Shown here: positions 30,548-41,498 of the stretch, piece after piece
Layout: each line of letters begins with the position of its first letter
Numbering within the stretch: the first letter of the stretch is position 1
NCBI RefSeq assembly: GCF_052324685.1
Contig: NW_027506915.1
Location: 434,001 to 498,000 of the forward strand
Direction of reading: 5' to 3'
DNA from: Brachyhypopomus gauderio
Taxonomy: Eukaryota; Chordata; Actinopteri; Gymnotiformes; Hypopomidae
Length of the DNA stretch: 64,000 bases
Made by a program: the position numbers and the translations under genes
The notes under the pieces: model-generated
The model's input: only the letters and a program-made list of their open reading frames with translations
What the model was told of the DNA's origin: nothing
Databases searched by the model: none

Positions 30548-30619
30548 TTCCCTGACCGGGAATCGAACCCGGGCCGCGGCGGTGAGAGCGCCGAATCCTA
30601 GCCACTAGACCATCAGGGA
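30548..30619 (-). tRNA. tRNA-Glu-CTC: tRNA-Glu (CTC), unit 32
   Basis: Consensus. Confidence 0.96.
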
Positions 30620-30823
30620 CAGCAATGTTATGCTAATGGATGAAGGCCTTTACATGAGTTCTGGCTGGCCGTTATTCATGAGTGAAGAAAGACCAGAATG
30701 TGGGTTATTCGTGACCACACCAGAACATGTGGACCTTTTTGTGTCAAGACTGTCAAATGCTTCCCATGTCAGAGGTCAAGAATATCTGGACATGTTCTGA
30801 ATCACAGAGCAAGGCTAAACGTA

Positions 30824-30896
30824 GCCTGGATAGCTCAGTCGGTAGAGCATCAGACTTTTAATCTGAGGGTCCAGGGTTCAAGTCCCTGTTCAGGTG
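30824..30896 (+). tRNA. tRNA-Lys-TTT: tRNA-Lys (TTT), unit 32, T72 variant
   Basis: C72T. Confidence 0.92.
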
Positions 30897-31367
30897 TTGA
30901 ACTTTACATGACCGTCAGCTCTTGAGCACCGTTCACTCATCGTCAGGCAGGCTTTTGGATTAAGCTGAACTTCCAGCTTTACGTCTGCCTACCTGTGACT
31001 TCCTTGTCATTAATTCTTTTGTCTATGTCCTTGTTAATGATGACAAAAAAACACCAATTAAAGCCACTCAGCCTTTCCTTTCTCTCTCTCTCTATGTGAC
31101 ATCACAATAGATTTTCTCAAAAAGCAATTCAAATTGTTCTAACCATTGGTGGGACCAACCCGTGGCCTTTTACCATCCACGTGTCCAAAATGCAGTACGC
31201 ATGCCAATGTTGTTAACAGACATACGTGTTGGTAGCTCTACATGTCCAACTGGTACAGTGTGAGGTTTCCTCTTTGGTGGACCTTAAAGAGTTGAAAAAG
31301 CCACAACCGAACTGGTATCTTTGTCAACGTCCTTGTTTCTGGATCTATGCTGCATGTGCGTCAGAAT

Positions 31368-31454
31368 CCTTCGGTAGCTCAGATGGTAGAGCGGAGGACT
31401 GTAGAGGTTAAAGCAGCAATCCTTAGGCCACCGGTTCAAATCCGGTTCGAAGGA
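31368..31454 (+). tRNA. tRNA-Tyr-GTA: tRNA-Tyr (GTA), unit 33
   Basis: Consensus; intron 31405-31418; T8. Confidence 0.96.
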
Positions 31455-31517
31455 AGCTTCTTTTTTTTCCAGGATATTACTGCCTTTAATGTCATGATGA
31501 GCAAAAAGTTTTCTGTT

Positions 31518-31589
31518 TTCCCTGACCGGGAATCGAACCCGGGCCGCGGCGGTGAGAGCGCCGAATCCTAGCCACTAGACCATCAGGGA
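31518..31589 (-). tRNA. tRNA-Glu-CTC: tRNA-Glu (CTC), unit 33
   Basis: Consensus. Confidence 0.96.
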
Positions 31590-31793
31590 CAGCAATGTTA
31601 TGCTAATGGATGAAGGCCTTTACATGAGTTCTGGCTGGCCGTTATTCATGAGTGAAGAAAGACCAGAATGTGGGTTATTCGTGACCACACCAGAACATGT
31701 GGACCTTTTTGTGTCAAGACTGTCAAATGCTTCCCATGTCAGAGGTCAAGAATATCTGGACATGTTCTGAATCACAGAGCAAGGCTAAACGTA

Positions 31794-31866
31794 GCCTGGA
31801 TAGCTCAGTTGGTAGAGCATCAGACTTTTAATCTGAGGGTCCAGGGTTCAAGTCCCTGTTCAGGCA
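31794..31866 (+). tRNA. tRNA-Lys-TTT: tRNA-Lys (TTT), unit 33, T17/A73 variant
   Basis: Same as unit 29. Confidence 0.91.
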
Positions 31867-32337
31867 TTGAACTTTACATGACCGTCAGCTCTTGAGCACC
31901 GTTCATTCATCGTCAGGCAGGCTTTTGGATTAAGCTGAACTTCCAGCTTTACGTCTGCCTACCTGTGACTTCCTTGTCATTAATTCTTTTGTCTATGTCC
32001 TTGTTAATGATGACAAAAAAACACCAATTAAAGCCACTCAGCCTTTCCTTTCTCTCTCTCTCTATGTGACATCACAATAGATTTTCTCAAAAAGCAATTC
32101 AAATTGTTCTAACCATTGGTGGGACCAACCCGTGGCCTTTTACCATCCACGTGTCCAAAATGCAGTACGCATGCCAATGTTGTTAACAGACATACGTGTT
32201 GGTAGCTCTACATGTCCAACTGGTACAGTGTGAGGTTTCCTCTTTGGTGGACCTTAAAGAGTTGAAAAAGCCACAACCGAACTGGTATCTTTGTCAACGT
32301 CCTTGTTTCTGGATCTATGCTGCATGTGCGTCAGAAT

Positions 32338-32424
32338 CCTTCGGTAGCTCAGATGGTAGAGCGGAGGACTGTAGAGGTTAAAGCAGCAATCCTTAGGCCA
32401 CCGGTTCAAATCCGGTTCGAAGGA
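32338..32424 (+). tRNA. tRNA-Tyr-GTA: tRNA-Tyr (GTA), unit 34
   Basis: Consensus; intron 32375-32388; T7. Confidence 0.96.
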
Positions 32425-32486
32425 AGCTTCTTTTTTTCCAGGATATTACTGCCTTTAATGTCATGATGAGCAAAAAGTTTTCTGTT

Positions 32487-32558
32487 TTCCCTGACCGGGA
32501 ATCGAACCCGGGCCGCGGCGGTGAGAGCGCCGAATCCTAGCCACTAGACCATCAGGGA
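32487..32558 (-). tRNA. tRNA-Glu-CTC: tRNA-Glu (CTC), unit 34
   Basis: Consensus. Confidence 0.96.
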
Positions 32559-32762
32559 CAGCTATGTTATGCTAATGGATGAAGGCCTTTACATGAGTTC
32601 TGGCTGGCCATTATTCATGAGTGAAGAAAGACCAGAATGTGGGTTATTCGTGACCACACCAGAACATGTGGACCTTTTTGTGTCAAGACTGTCAAATGCT
32701 TCCCATGTCAGAGGTCAAGAATATCTGGACATGTTCTGAATCACAGAGCAAGGCTAAACGTA

Positions 32763-32835
32763 GCCTGGATAGCTCAGTCGGTAGAGCATCAAACTTTTAA
32801 TCTGAGGGTCCAGGGTTCAAGTCCCTGTTCAGGCG
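32763..32835 (+). tRNA. tRNA-Lys-TTT: tRNA-Lys (TTT), unit 34, A30 variant
   Basis: G30A gives an A30-C40 mismatch in the anticodon stem. First of nine such copies. Confidence 0.87.
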
Positions 32836-33308
32836 TTGAACTTTACATGACCGTCAGCTCTTGAGCACCGTTCAGTCATCGTCAGGCAGGCTTTTGGATT
32901 AAGCTGAACTTCCAGCTTTATGTCTGCCTACCTGTGACTTCCTTGTCATTAATTCTTTTGTCTATGTCCTTGTTAATGATGACAAAAAAAAACACCAATT
33001 AAAGCCACTCAGCCTTTCCTTTCTCTCTCTCTCTATGTGACATCACAATAGATTTTCTCAAAAAGCAATTCAAATTGTTCTAACCATTGGTGGGACCAAC
33101 CCGTGGCCTTTTACCATCCACGTGTCCAAAATGCAGTACGCATGCCAATGTTGTTAACAGACATACGTGTTGGTAGCTCTACATGTCCAACTGGTACAGT
33201 GTGAGGTTTCCTCTTTGGTGGACCTTAAAGAGTTGAAAAAGCCACAACCGAACTGGTATCTTTGTCAACGTCCTTGTTTCTGGATCTATGCTGCATGTGC
33301 GTCAGAAT

Positions 33309-33395
33309 CCTTCGGTAGCTCAGATGGTAGAGCGGAGGACTGTAGAGGTTAAAGCAGCAATCCTTAGGCCACCGGTTCAAATCCGGTTCGAAGGA
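33309..33395 (+). tRNA. tRNA-Tyr-GTA: tRNA-Tyr (GTA), unit 35
   Basis: Consensus; intron 33346-33359; T8. Confidence 0.96.
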
Positions 33396-33458
33396 AGCTT
33401 CTTTTTTTTCCAGGATATTACTGCCTTTAATGTCATGATGAGCAAAAAGTTTTCTGTT

Positions 33459-33530
33459 TTCCCTGACCGGGAATCGAACCCGGGCCGCGGCGGTGAGAGC
33501 GCCGAATCCTAGCCACTAGACCATCAGGGA
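33459..33530 (-). tRNA. tRNA-Glu-CTC: tRNA-Glu (CTC), unit 35
   Basis: Consensus. Confidence 0.96.
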
Positions 33531-33734
33531 CAGCGATGTTATGCTAATGGATGAAGGCCTTTACATGAGTTCTGGCTGGCCGTTATTCATGAGTGAAGAA
33601 AGACCAGAATGTGGGTTATTCGTGACCACACCAGAACATGTGGACCTTTTTGTGTCAAGACTGTCAAATGCTTCCCATGTCAGAGGTCAAGAATATCTGG
33701 ACATGTTCTGAATCACAGAGCAAGGCTAAACGTA

Positions 33735-33807
33735 TCCTGGATAGCTCAGTCGGTAGAGCATCAGACTTTTAATCTGAGGGTCCAGGGTTCAAGTCCCTGT
33801 TCAGGCG
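33735..33807 (+). tRNA. tRNA-Lys-TTT: tRNA-Lys (TTT), unit 35, T1 variant
   Basis: G1T gives a T1-C72 mismatch. Confidence 0.87.
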
Positions 33808-34278
33808 TTGAACTTTACATGACCGTCAGCTCTTGAGCACCGTTCACTCATCGTCAGGCAGGATTTTGGATTAAGCTGAACTTCCAGCTTTACGTCTGCC
33901 TACCTGTGACTTCCTTGTCATTAATTCTTTTGTCTATGTCCTTGTTAATGATGACAAAAAAACACCAATTAAAGCCACTCAGCCTTTCCTTTCTCTCTCT
34001 CTCTATGTGACATCACAATAGATTTTCTCAAAAAGCAATTCAAATTGTTCTAACCATTGGTGGGACCAACCCGTGGCCTTTTACCATCCACGTGTCCAAA
34101 ATGCAGTACGCATGCCAATGTTGTTAACAGACATACGTGTTGGTAGCTCTACATGTCCAACTGGTACAGTGTGAGGTTTCCTCTTTGGTGGACCTTAAAG
34201 AGTTGAAAAAGCCACAACCGAACTGGTATCTTTGTCAACGTCCTTGTTTCTGGATCTATGCTGCATGTGCGTCAGAAT

Positions 34279-34365
34279 CCTTCGGTAGCTCAGATGGTAG
34301 AGCGGAGGACTGTAGAGGTTAAAGCAGCAATCCTTAGGCCACCGGTTCAAATCCGGTTCGAAGGA
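34279..34365 (+). tRNA. tRNA-Tyr-GTA: tRNA-Tyr (GTA), unit 36
   Basis: Consensus; intron 34316-34329; T7. Confidence 0.96.
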
Positions 34366-34427
34366 AGCTTCTTTTTTTCCAGGATATTACTGCCTTTAAT
34401 GTCATGATGAGCAAAAAGTTTTCTGTT

Positions 34428-34499
34428 TTCCCTGACCGGGAATCGAACGCGGGCCGCGGCGGTGAGAGCGCCGAATCCTAGCCACTAGACCATCAGGGA
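34428..34499 (-). tRNA. tRNA-Glu-CTC: tRNA-Glu (CTC), unit 36, G52C variant
   Basis: G52C gives a C52-C62 mismatch in the T stem and alters the B box; shared with unit 40. Confidence 0.83.
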
Positions 34500-34703
34500 C
34501 AGCTATGTTATGCTAATGGATGAAGGCCTTTACATGAGTTCTGGCTGGCCGTTATTCATGAGTGAAGAAAGACCAGAATGTGGGTTATTCGTGACCACAC
34601 CAGAACATGTGGACCTTTTTGTGTCAAGACTGTCAAATGCTTCCCATGTCAGAGGTCAAGAATATCTGGACATGTTCTGAATCACAGAGCAAGGCTAAAC
34701 GTA

Positions 34704-34776
34704 TCCTGGATAGCTCAGTCGGTAGAGCATCAAACTTTTAATCTGAGGGTCCAGGGTTCAAGTCCCTGTTCAGGCG
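34704..34776 (+). tRNA. tRNA-Lys-TTT: tRNA-Lys (TTT), unit 36, T1/A30 variant
   Basis: Two stem mismatches (T1-C72 and A30-C40); probably non-functional. Confidence 0.82.
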
Positions 34777-35249
34777 TTGAACTTTACATGACCGTCAGCT
34801 CTTGAGCACCGTTCAGTCATCGTCAGGCAGGCTTTTGGATTAAGCTGAACTTCCAGCTTTACGTCTGCCTACCTGTGACTTCCTTGTCATTAATTCTTTT
34901 GTCTATGTCCTTGTTAATGATGACAAAAAAAAACACCAATTAAAGCCACTCAGCCTTTCCTTTCTCTCTCTCTCTATGTGACATCACAATAGATTTTCTC
35001 AAAAAGCAATTCAAATTGTTCTAACCATTGGTGGGACCAACCCGTGGCCTTTTACCATCCACGTGTCCAAAATGCAGTACGCATGCCAATGTTGTTAACA
35101 GACATACGTGTTGGTAGCTCTACATGTCCAACTGGTACAGTGTGAGGTTTCCTCTTTGGTGGACCTTAAAGAGTTGAAAAAGCCACAACCGAACTGGTAT
35201 CTTTGTCAACGTCCTTGTTTCTGGATCTATGCTGCATGTGCGTCAGAGT

Positions 35250-35336
35250 CCTTCGGTAGCTCAGATGGTAGAGCGGAGGACTGTAGAGGTTAAAGCAGCA
35301 ATCCTTAGGCCACCGGTTCAAATTCGGTTCGAAGGA
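35250..35336 (+). tRNA. tRNA-Tyr-GTA: tRNA-Tyr (GTA), unit 37, T61 variant
   Basis: C61T turns the near-universal G53-C61 pair into a wobble and changes the B box end. Intron 35287-35300; T8; CAGAGTCC flank. Confidence 0.88.
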
Positions 35337-35399
35337 AGCTTCTTTTTTTTCCAGGATATTACTGCCTTTAATGTCATGATGAGCAAAAAGTTTTCTGTT

Positions 35400-35471
35400 T
35401 TCCCTGACCGGGAATCGAACCCGGGCCGCGGCGGTGAGAGCGCCGAATCCTAGCCACTAAACCATCAGGGA
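35400..35471 (-). tRNA. tRNA-Glu-CTC: tRNA-Glu (CTC), unit 37, C12T variant
   Basis: T12-G23 wobble, as in unit 30. Confidence 0.92.
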
Positions 35472-35675
35472 CAGCTATGTTATGCTAATGGATGAAGGCC
35501 TTTACATGAGTTCTGGCTGGCCGTTATTCATGAGTGAAGAAAGACCAGAATGTGGGTTATTCGTGACCACACCAGAACATGTGGACCTTTTTGTGTCAAG
35601 ACTGTCAAATGCTTCCCATGTCAGAGGTCAAGAATATCTGGACATGTTCTGAATCACAGAGCAAGGCTAAACGTA

Positions 35676-35748
35676 GCCTGGATAGCTCAGTCGGTAGAGC
35701 ATCAGACTTTTAATCTGAGGGTCCAGGGTTCAAGTCCCTGTTCAGGCG
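35676..35748 (+). tRNA. tRNA-Lys-TTT: tRNA-Lys (TTT), unit 37
   Basis: Consensus. Confidence 0.96.
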
Positions 35749-36220
35749 TTGAACTTTACATGACCGTCAGCTCTTGAGCACCGTTCACTCATCGTCAGGC
35801 AGGCTTTTGGATTAAGCTGAACTTCCAGCTTTACGTCTGCCTACCTGTGACTTCCTTGTCATTAATTCTTTTGTCTATGTCCTTGTTAATGATGACAAAA
35901 AAAACACCAATTAAAGCCACTCAGCCTTTCCTTTCTCTCTCTCTCTATGTGACATCACAATAGATTTTCTCAAAAAGCAATTCAAATTGTTCTAACCATT
36001 GGTGGGACCAACCCGTGGCCTTTTACCATCCACCTGTCCAAAATGCAGTACGCATGCCAATGTTGTTAACAGACATACGTGTTGGTAGCTCTACATGTCC
36101 AACTGGTACAGTGTGAGGTTTCCTCTTTGGTGGACCTTAAAGAGTTGAAAAAGCCACAACCGAACTGGTATCTTTGTCAACGTCCTTGTTTCTGGATCTA
36201 TGCTGCATGTGTGTCAGAAT

Positions 36221-36307
36221 CCTTTGGTAGCTCAGATGGTAGAGCGGAGGACTGTAGAGGTCAAAGCAGCAATCCTTAGGCCACCGGTTCAAATCCGGTT
36301 CGAAGGA
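36221..36307 (+). tRNA. tRNA-Tyr-GTA: tRNA-Tyr (GTA), unit 38, T5 and intron variant
   Basis: Same as unit 28; intron 36258-36271; T8. Confidence 0.94.
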
Positions 36308-36370
36308 AGCTTCTTTTTTTTCCAGGATATTACTGCCTTTAATGTCATGATGAGCAAAAAGTTTTCTGTT

Positions 36371-36442
36371 TTCCCTGACCGGGAATCGAACCCGGGCCGC
36401 GGCGGTGAGAGCGCCGAATCCTAGCCACTAGACCATCAGGGA
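36371..36442 (-). tRNA. tRNA-Glu-CTC: tRNA-Glu (CTC), unit 38
   Basis: Consensus. Confidence 0.96.
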
Positions 36443-36646
36443 CAGCGATGTTATGCTAATGGATGAAGGCCTTTACATGAGTTCTGGCTGGCCGTTATTC
36501 ATGAGTGAAGAAAGACCAGAATGTGGGTTATTCGTGACCACACCAGAACATGTGGACCTTTTTGTGTCAAGACTGTCAAATGCTTCCCATGTCAGAGGTC
36601 AAGAATATCTGGACATGTTCTGAATCACAGAGCAAGGCTAAACGTA

Positions 36647-36719
36647 GCCTGGATAGCTCAGTCGGTAGAGCATCAGACTTTTAATCTGAGGGTCCAGGGT
36701 TCAAGTCCCTGTTCAGGTG
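36647..36719 (+). tRNA. tRNA-Lys-TTT: tRNA-Lys (TTT), unit 38, T72 variant
   Basis: C72T. Confidence 0.92.
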
Positions 36720-37192
36720 TTGAACTTTACATGACCGTCAGCTCTTGAGCACCGTTCACTCATCGTCAGGCAGGCTTTTGGATTAAGCTGAACTTCCAGC
36801 TTTATGTCTGCCTACCTGTGACTTCCTTGTCATTAATTCTTTTGTCTATGTCCTTGTTAATGATGACAAAAAAAAACACCAATTAAAGCCACTCAGCCTT
36901 TCCTTTCTCTCTCTCTCTATGTGACATCACAATAGATTTTCTCAAAAAGCAATTCAAATTGTTCTAACCATTGGTGGGACCAACCCGTGGCCTTTTACCA
37001 TCCACGTGTCCAAAATGCAGTACGCATGCCAATGTTGTTAACAGACATACGTGTTGGTAGCTCTACATGTCCAACTGGTACAGTGTGAGGTTTCCTCTTT
37101 GGTGGACCTTAAAGAGTTGAAAAAGCCACAACCGAACTGGTATCTTTGTCAACGTCCTTGTTTCTGGATCTATGCTGCATGTGCGTCAGAAT

Positions 37193-37279
37193 CCTTCGGT
37201 AGCTCAGATGGTAGAGCGGAGGACTGTAGAGGTTAAAGCAGCAATCCTTAGGCCACCGGTTCAAATCCGGTTCGAAGGA
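37193..37279 (+). tRNA. tRNA-Tyr-GTA: tRNA-Tyr (GTA), unit 39
   Basis: Consensus; intron 37230-37243; T8. Confidence 0.96.
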
Positions 37280-37342
37280 AGCTTCTTTTTTTTCCAGGAT
37301 ATTACTGCCTTTAATGTCATGATGAGCAAAAAGTTTTCTGTT

Positions 37343-37414
37343 TTCCCTGACCGGGAATCGAACCCGGGCCGCGGCGGTGAGAGCGCCGAATCCTAGCCAC
37401 TAGACCATCAGGGA
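37343..37414 (-). tRNA. tRNA-Glu-CTC: tRNA-Glu (CTC), unit 39
   Basis: Consensus. Confidence 0.96.
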
Positions 37415-37618
37415 CAGCGATGTTATGCTAATGGATGAAGGCCTTTACATGAGTTCTGGCTGGCCGTTATTCATGAGTGAAGAAAGACCAGAATGTGGGT
37501 TATTCGTGACCACACCAGAACATGTGGACCTTTTTGTGTCAAGACTGTCAAATGCTTCCCATGTCAGAGGTCAAGAATATCTGGACATGTTCTGAATCAC
37601 AGAGCAAGGCTAAACGTA

Positions 37619-37691
37619 TCCTGGATAGCTCAGTCGGTAGAGCATCAGACTTTTAATCTGAGGGTCCAGGGTTCAAGTCCCTGTTCAGGCG
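37619..37691 (+). tRNA. tRNA-Lys-TTT: tRNA-Lys (TTT), unit 39, T1 variant
   Basis: T1-C72 mismatch, as in unit 35. Confidence 0.87.
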
Positions 37692-38162
37692 TTGAACTTT
37701 ACATGACCGTCAGCTCTTGAGCACCGTTCACTCATCGTCAGGCAGGATTTTGGATTAAGCTGAACTTCCAGCTTTACGTCTGCCTACCTGTGACTTCCTT
37801 GTCATTAATTCTTTTGTCTATGTCCTTGTTAATGATGACAAAAAAACACCAATTAAAGCCACTCAGCCTTTCCTTTCTCTCTCTCTCTATGTGACATCAC
37901 AATAGATTTTCTCAAAAAGCAATTCAAATTGTTCTAACCATTGGTGGGACCAACCCGTGGCCTTTTACCATCCACGTGTCCAAAATGCAGTACGCATGCC
38001 AATGTTGTTAACAGACATACGTGTTGGTAGCTCTACATGTCCAACTGGTACAGTGTGAGGTTTCCTCTTTGGTGGACCTTAAAGAGTTGAAAAAGCCACA
38101 ACCGAACTGGTATCTTTGTCAACGTCCTTGTTTCTGGATCTATGCTGCATGTGCGTCAGAAT

Positions 38163-38249
38163 CCTTCGGTAGCTCAGATGGTAGAGCGGAGGACTGTAGA
38201 GGTTAAAGCAGCAATCCTTAGGCCACCGGTTCAAATCCGGTTCGAAGGA
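38163..38249 (+). tRNA. tRNA-Tyr-GTA: tRNA-Tyr (GTA), unit 40
   Basis: Consensus; intron 38200-38213; T7. Confidence 0.96.
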
Positions 38250-38311
38250 AGCTTCTTTTTTTCCAGGATATTACTGCCTTTAATGTCATGATGAGCAAAA
38301 AGTTTTCTGTT

Positions 38312-38383
38312 TTCCCTGACCGGGAATCGAACGCGGGCCGCGGCGGTGAGAGCGCCGAATCCTAGCCACTAGACCATCAGGGA
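38312..38383 (-). tRNA. tRNA-Glu-CTC: tRNA-Glu (CTC), unit 40, G52C variant
   Basis: C52-C62 mismatch, as in unit 36. Confidence 0.83.
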
Positions 38384-38587
38384 CAGCTATGTTATGCTAA
38401 TGGATGAAGGCCTTTACATGAGTTCTGGCTGGCCGTTATTCATGAGTGAAGAAAGACCAGAATGTGGGTTATTCGTGACCACACCAGAACATGTGGACCT
38501 TTTTGTGTCAAGACTGTCAAATGCTTCCCATGTCAGAGGTCAAGAATATCTGGACATGTTCTGAATCACAGAGCAAGGCTAAACGTA

Positions 38588-38660
38588 TCCTGGATAGCTC
38601 AGTCGGTAGAGCATCAAACTTTTAATCTGAGGGTCCAGGGTTCAAGTCCCTGTTCAGGCG
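38588..38660 (+). tRNA. tRNA-Lys-TTT: tRNA-Lys (TTT), unit 40, T1/A30 variant
   Basis: Two stem mismatches, as in unit 36. Confidence 0.82.
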
Positions 38661-39133
38661 TTGAACTTTACATGACCGTCAGCTCTTGAGCACCGTTCAG
38701 TCATCGTCAGGCAGGCTTTTGGATTAAGCTGAACTTCCAGCTTTACGTCTGCCTACCTGTGACTTCCTTGTCATTAATTCTTTTGTCTATGTCCTTGTTA
38801 ATGATGACAAAAAAAAACACCAATTAAAGCCACTCAGCCTTTCCTTTCTCTCTCTCTCTATGTGACATCACAATAGATTTTCTCAAAAAGCAATTCAAAT
38901 TGTTCTAACCATTGGTGGGACCAACCCGTGGCCTTTTACCATCCACGTGTCCAAAATGCAGTACGCATGCCAATGTTGTTAACAGACATACGTGTTGGTA
39001 GCTCTACATGTCCAACTGGTACAGTGTGAGGTTTCCTCTTTGGTGAACCTTAAAGAGTTGAAAAAGCCACAACCGAACTGGTATCTTTGTCAACGTCCTT
39101 GTTTCTGGATCTATGCTGCATGTGCGTCAGAGT

Positions 39134-39220
39134 CCTTCGGTAGCTCAGATGGTAGAGCGGAGGACTGTAGAGGTTAAAGCAGCAATCCTTAGGCCACCGG
39201 TTCAAATTCGGTTCGAAGGA
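39134..39220 (+). tRNA. tRNA-Tyr-GTA: tRNA-Tyr (GTA), unit 41, T61 variant
   Basis: C61T; CAGAGTCC flank; intron 39171-39184; T8. Confidence 0.88.
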
Positions 39221-39283
39221 AGCTTCTTTTTTTTCCAGGATATTACTGCCTTTAATGTCATGATGAGCAAAAAGTTTTCTGTT

Positions 39284-39355
39284 TTCCCTGACCGGGAATC
39301 GAACCCGGGCCGCGGCGGTGAGAGCGCAGAATCCTAGCCACTAGACCATCAGGGA
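39284..39355 (-). tRNA. tRNA-Glu-CTC: tRNA-Glu (CTC), unit 41, G28T variant
   Basis: G28T gives a T28-C42 mismatch in the anticodon stem; private to this unit. Confidence 0.86.
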
Positions 39356-39559
39356 CAGCGATGTTATGCTAATGGATGAAGGCCTTTACATGAGTTCTGG
39401 CTGGCCGTTATTCATGAGTGAAGAAAGACCAGAATGTGGGTTATTCGTGACCACACCAGAACATGTGGACCTTTTTGTGTCAAGACTGTCAAATGCTTCC
39501 CATGTCAGAGGTCAAGAATATCTGGACATGTTCTGAATCACAGAGCAAGGCTAAACGTA

Positions 39560-39632
39560 GCCTGGATAGCTCAGTCGGTAGAGCATCAGACTTTTAATCT
39601 GAGGGTCCAGGGTTCAAGTCCCTGTTCAGGCG
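39560..39632 (+). tRNA. tRNA-Lys-TTT: tRNA-Lys (TTT), unit 41
   Basis: Consensus body, but the distal T4 is lost (CTTATGG), so the next T4 is near 39753. Confidence 0.94.
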
Positions 39633-40101
39633 TTGAACTTTACATGACCGTCAGCTCTTGAGCACCGTTCAGTCATCGTCAGGCAGGCTTATGGATTAAG
39701 CTGAACTTCCAGCTTTACGTCTGCCTACCTGTGACTTCCTTGTCATTAATTATTTTGTCTATGTCCTTGTTAATGATGACAAAAAAAACAATTAAAGCCA
39801 CTCAGCCTTTCCTTTCTCTCTCTCTCTATGTGACATCACAATAGATTTTCTCAAAAAGCAATTCAAATTGTTCTAACCATTGGTGGGACCAACCCGTGGC
39901 CTTTTACCATCCACGTGTCCAAAATGCAGTACGCATGCCAATGTTGTTAACAGACATACGTGTTGGTAGCTCTACATGTCCAACTGGTACAGTGTGAGGT
40001 TTCCTCTTTGGTGGACCTTAAAGAGTTGAAAAAGCCACAACCGAACTGGTATCTTTGTCAACGTCCTTGTTTCTGGATCTATGCTGCATGTGCGTCAGAA
40101 T

Positions 40102-40188
40102 CCTTCGGTAGCTCAGATGGTAGAGCGGAGGACTGTAGAGGTTAAAGCAGCAATCCTTAGGCGACCGGTTCAAATCCGGTTCGAAGGA
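40102..40188 (+). tRNA. tRNA-Tyr-GTA: tRNA-Tyr (GTA), unit 42, G48 variant
   Basis: C48G in the variable loop (position 48 normally makes the Levitt pair with 15). The base after the discriminator is G. Intron 40139-40152; T7. Confidence 0.91.
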
Positions 40189-40250
40189 GGCTTCTTTTTT
40201 TCCAGGATATTACTGCCCTTAATGTCATGATGAGCAAAAAGTTTTCTGTT

Positions 40251-40322
40251 TTCCCTGACCGGGAATCGAACCCGGGCCGCGGCGGTGAGAGCACCGAATC
40301 CTAGCCACTAGACCATCAGGGA
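40251..40322 (-). tRNA. tRNA-Glu-CTC: tRNA-Glu (CTC), unit 42, C30T variant
   Basis: T30-G40 wobble in the anticodon stem; shared with units 48 and 50. Confidence 0.92.
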
Positions 40323-40526
40323 CAGCTATGTTATGCTAATGGATGAAGGCCTTTACATGAGTTCTGGCTGGCCGTTATTCATGAGTGAAGAAAGACCAGA
40401 ATGTGGGTTATTCGTGACCACACCAGAACATGTGGACCTTTTTGTGTCAAGACTGTCAAATGCTTCCCATGTCAGAGGTCAAGAATATCTGGACATGTTC
40501 TGAATCACAGAGCAAGGCTAAACGTA

Positions 40527-40599
40527 GCCTGGATAGCTCAGTCGGTAGAGCATCAAACTTTTAATCTGAGGGTCCAGGGTTCAAGTCCCTGTTCAGGCG
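40527..40599 (+). tRNA. tRNA-Lys-TTT: tRNA-Lys (TTT), unit 42, A30 variant
   Basis: A30-C40 mismatch. Confidence 0.87.
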
Positions 40600-41072
40600 T
40601 TGAACTTTACATGACCGTCAGCTCTTGAGCACCGTTCAGTCATCGTCAGGCAGGCTTTTGGATTAAGCTGAACTTCCAGCTTTACGTCTGCCTACCTGTG
40701 ACTTCCTTGTCATTAATTCTTTTGTCTATGTCCTTGTTAATGATGACAAAAAAAAACACCAATTAAAGCCACTCAGCCTTTCCTTTCTCTCTCTCTCTAT
40801 GTGACATCACAATAGATTTTCTCAAAAAGCAATTCAAATTGTTCTAACCATTGGTGGGACCAACCCGTGGCCTTTTACCATCCACGTGTCCAAAATGCAG
40901 TACGCATGCCAATGTTGTTAACAGACATACGTGTTGGTAGCTCTACATGTCCAACTGGTACAGTGTGAGGTTTCCTCTTTGGTGGACCTTAAAGAGTTGA
41001 AAAAGCCACAACCGAACTGGTATCTTTGTCAACGTCCTTGTTTCTGGATCTATGCTGCATGTGCGTCAGAAT

Positions 41073-41159
41073 CCTTCGGTAGCTCAGATGGTAGAGCGGA
41101 GGACTGTAGAGGTTAAAGCAGCAATCCTTAGGCCACCGGTTCAAATTCGGTTCGAAGGA
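41073..41159 (+). tRNA. tRNA-Tyr-GTA: tRNA-Tyr (GTA), unit 43, T61 variant
   Basis: C61T; intron 41110-41123; T8. Confidence 0.88.
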
Positions 41160-41222
41160 AGCTTCTTTTTTTTCCAGGATATTACTGCCTTTAATGTCAT
41201 GATGAGCAAAAAGTTTTCTGTT

Positions 41223-41294
41223 TTCCCTGACCGGGAATCGAACCCGGGCCGCGGCGGTGAGAGCGCCGAATCCTAGCCACTAGACCATCAGGGA
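41223..41294 (-). tRNA. tRNA-Glu-CTC: tRNA-Glu (CTC), unit 43
   Basis: Consensus. Confidence 0.96.
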
Positions 41295-41498
41295 CAGCGA
41301 TGTTATGCTAATGGATGAAGGCCTTTACATGAGTTCTGGCTGGCCGTTATTCATGAGTGAAGAAAGACCAGAATGTGGGTTATTCGTGACCACACCAGAA
41401 CATGTGGACCTTTTTGTGTCAAGACTGTCAAATGCTTCCCATGTCAGAGGTCAAGAATATCTGGACATGTTCTGAATCACAGAGCAAGGCTAAACGTA

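Larger units (their letters stand above)
33008..39800. repeat. Higher-order repeat: units 35-37 repeated as 39-41
   Basis: Units 35 and 39 share Lys T1 and GCAGGATTTT. Units 36 and 40 share Glu G52C with Lys T1/A30. Units 37 and 41 share CAGAGTCC upstream of Tyr and Tyr T61. The offset is four units (3,884 bp), with unit 38 between the copies. Unit 41 then gained private changes (Glu G28T, GTGAACC, CTTATGG). Confidence 0.85.
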
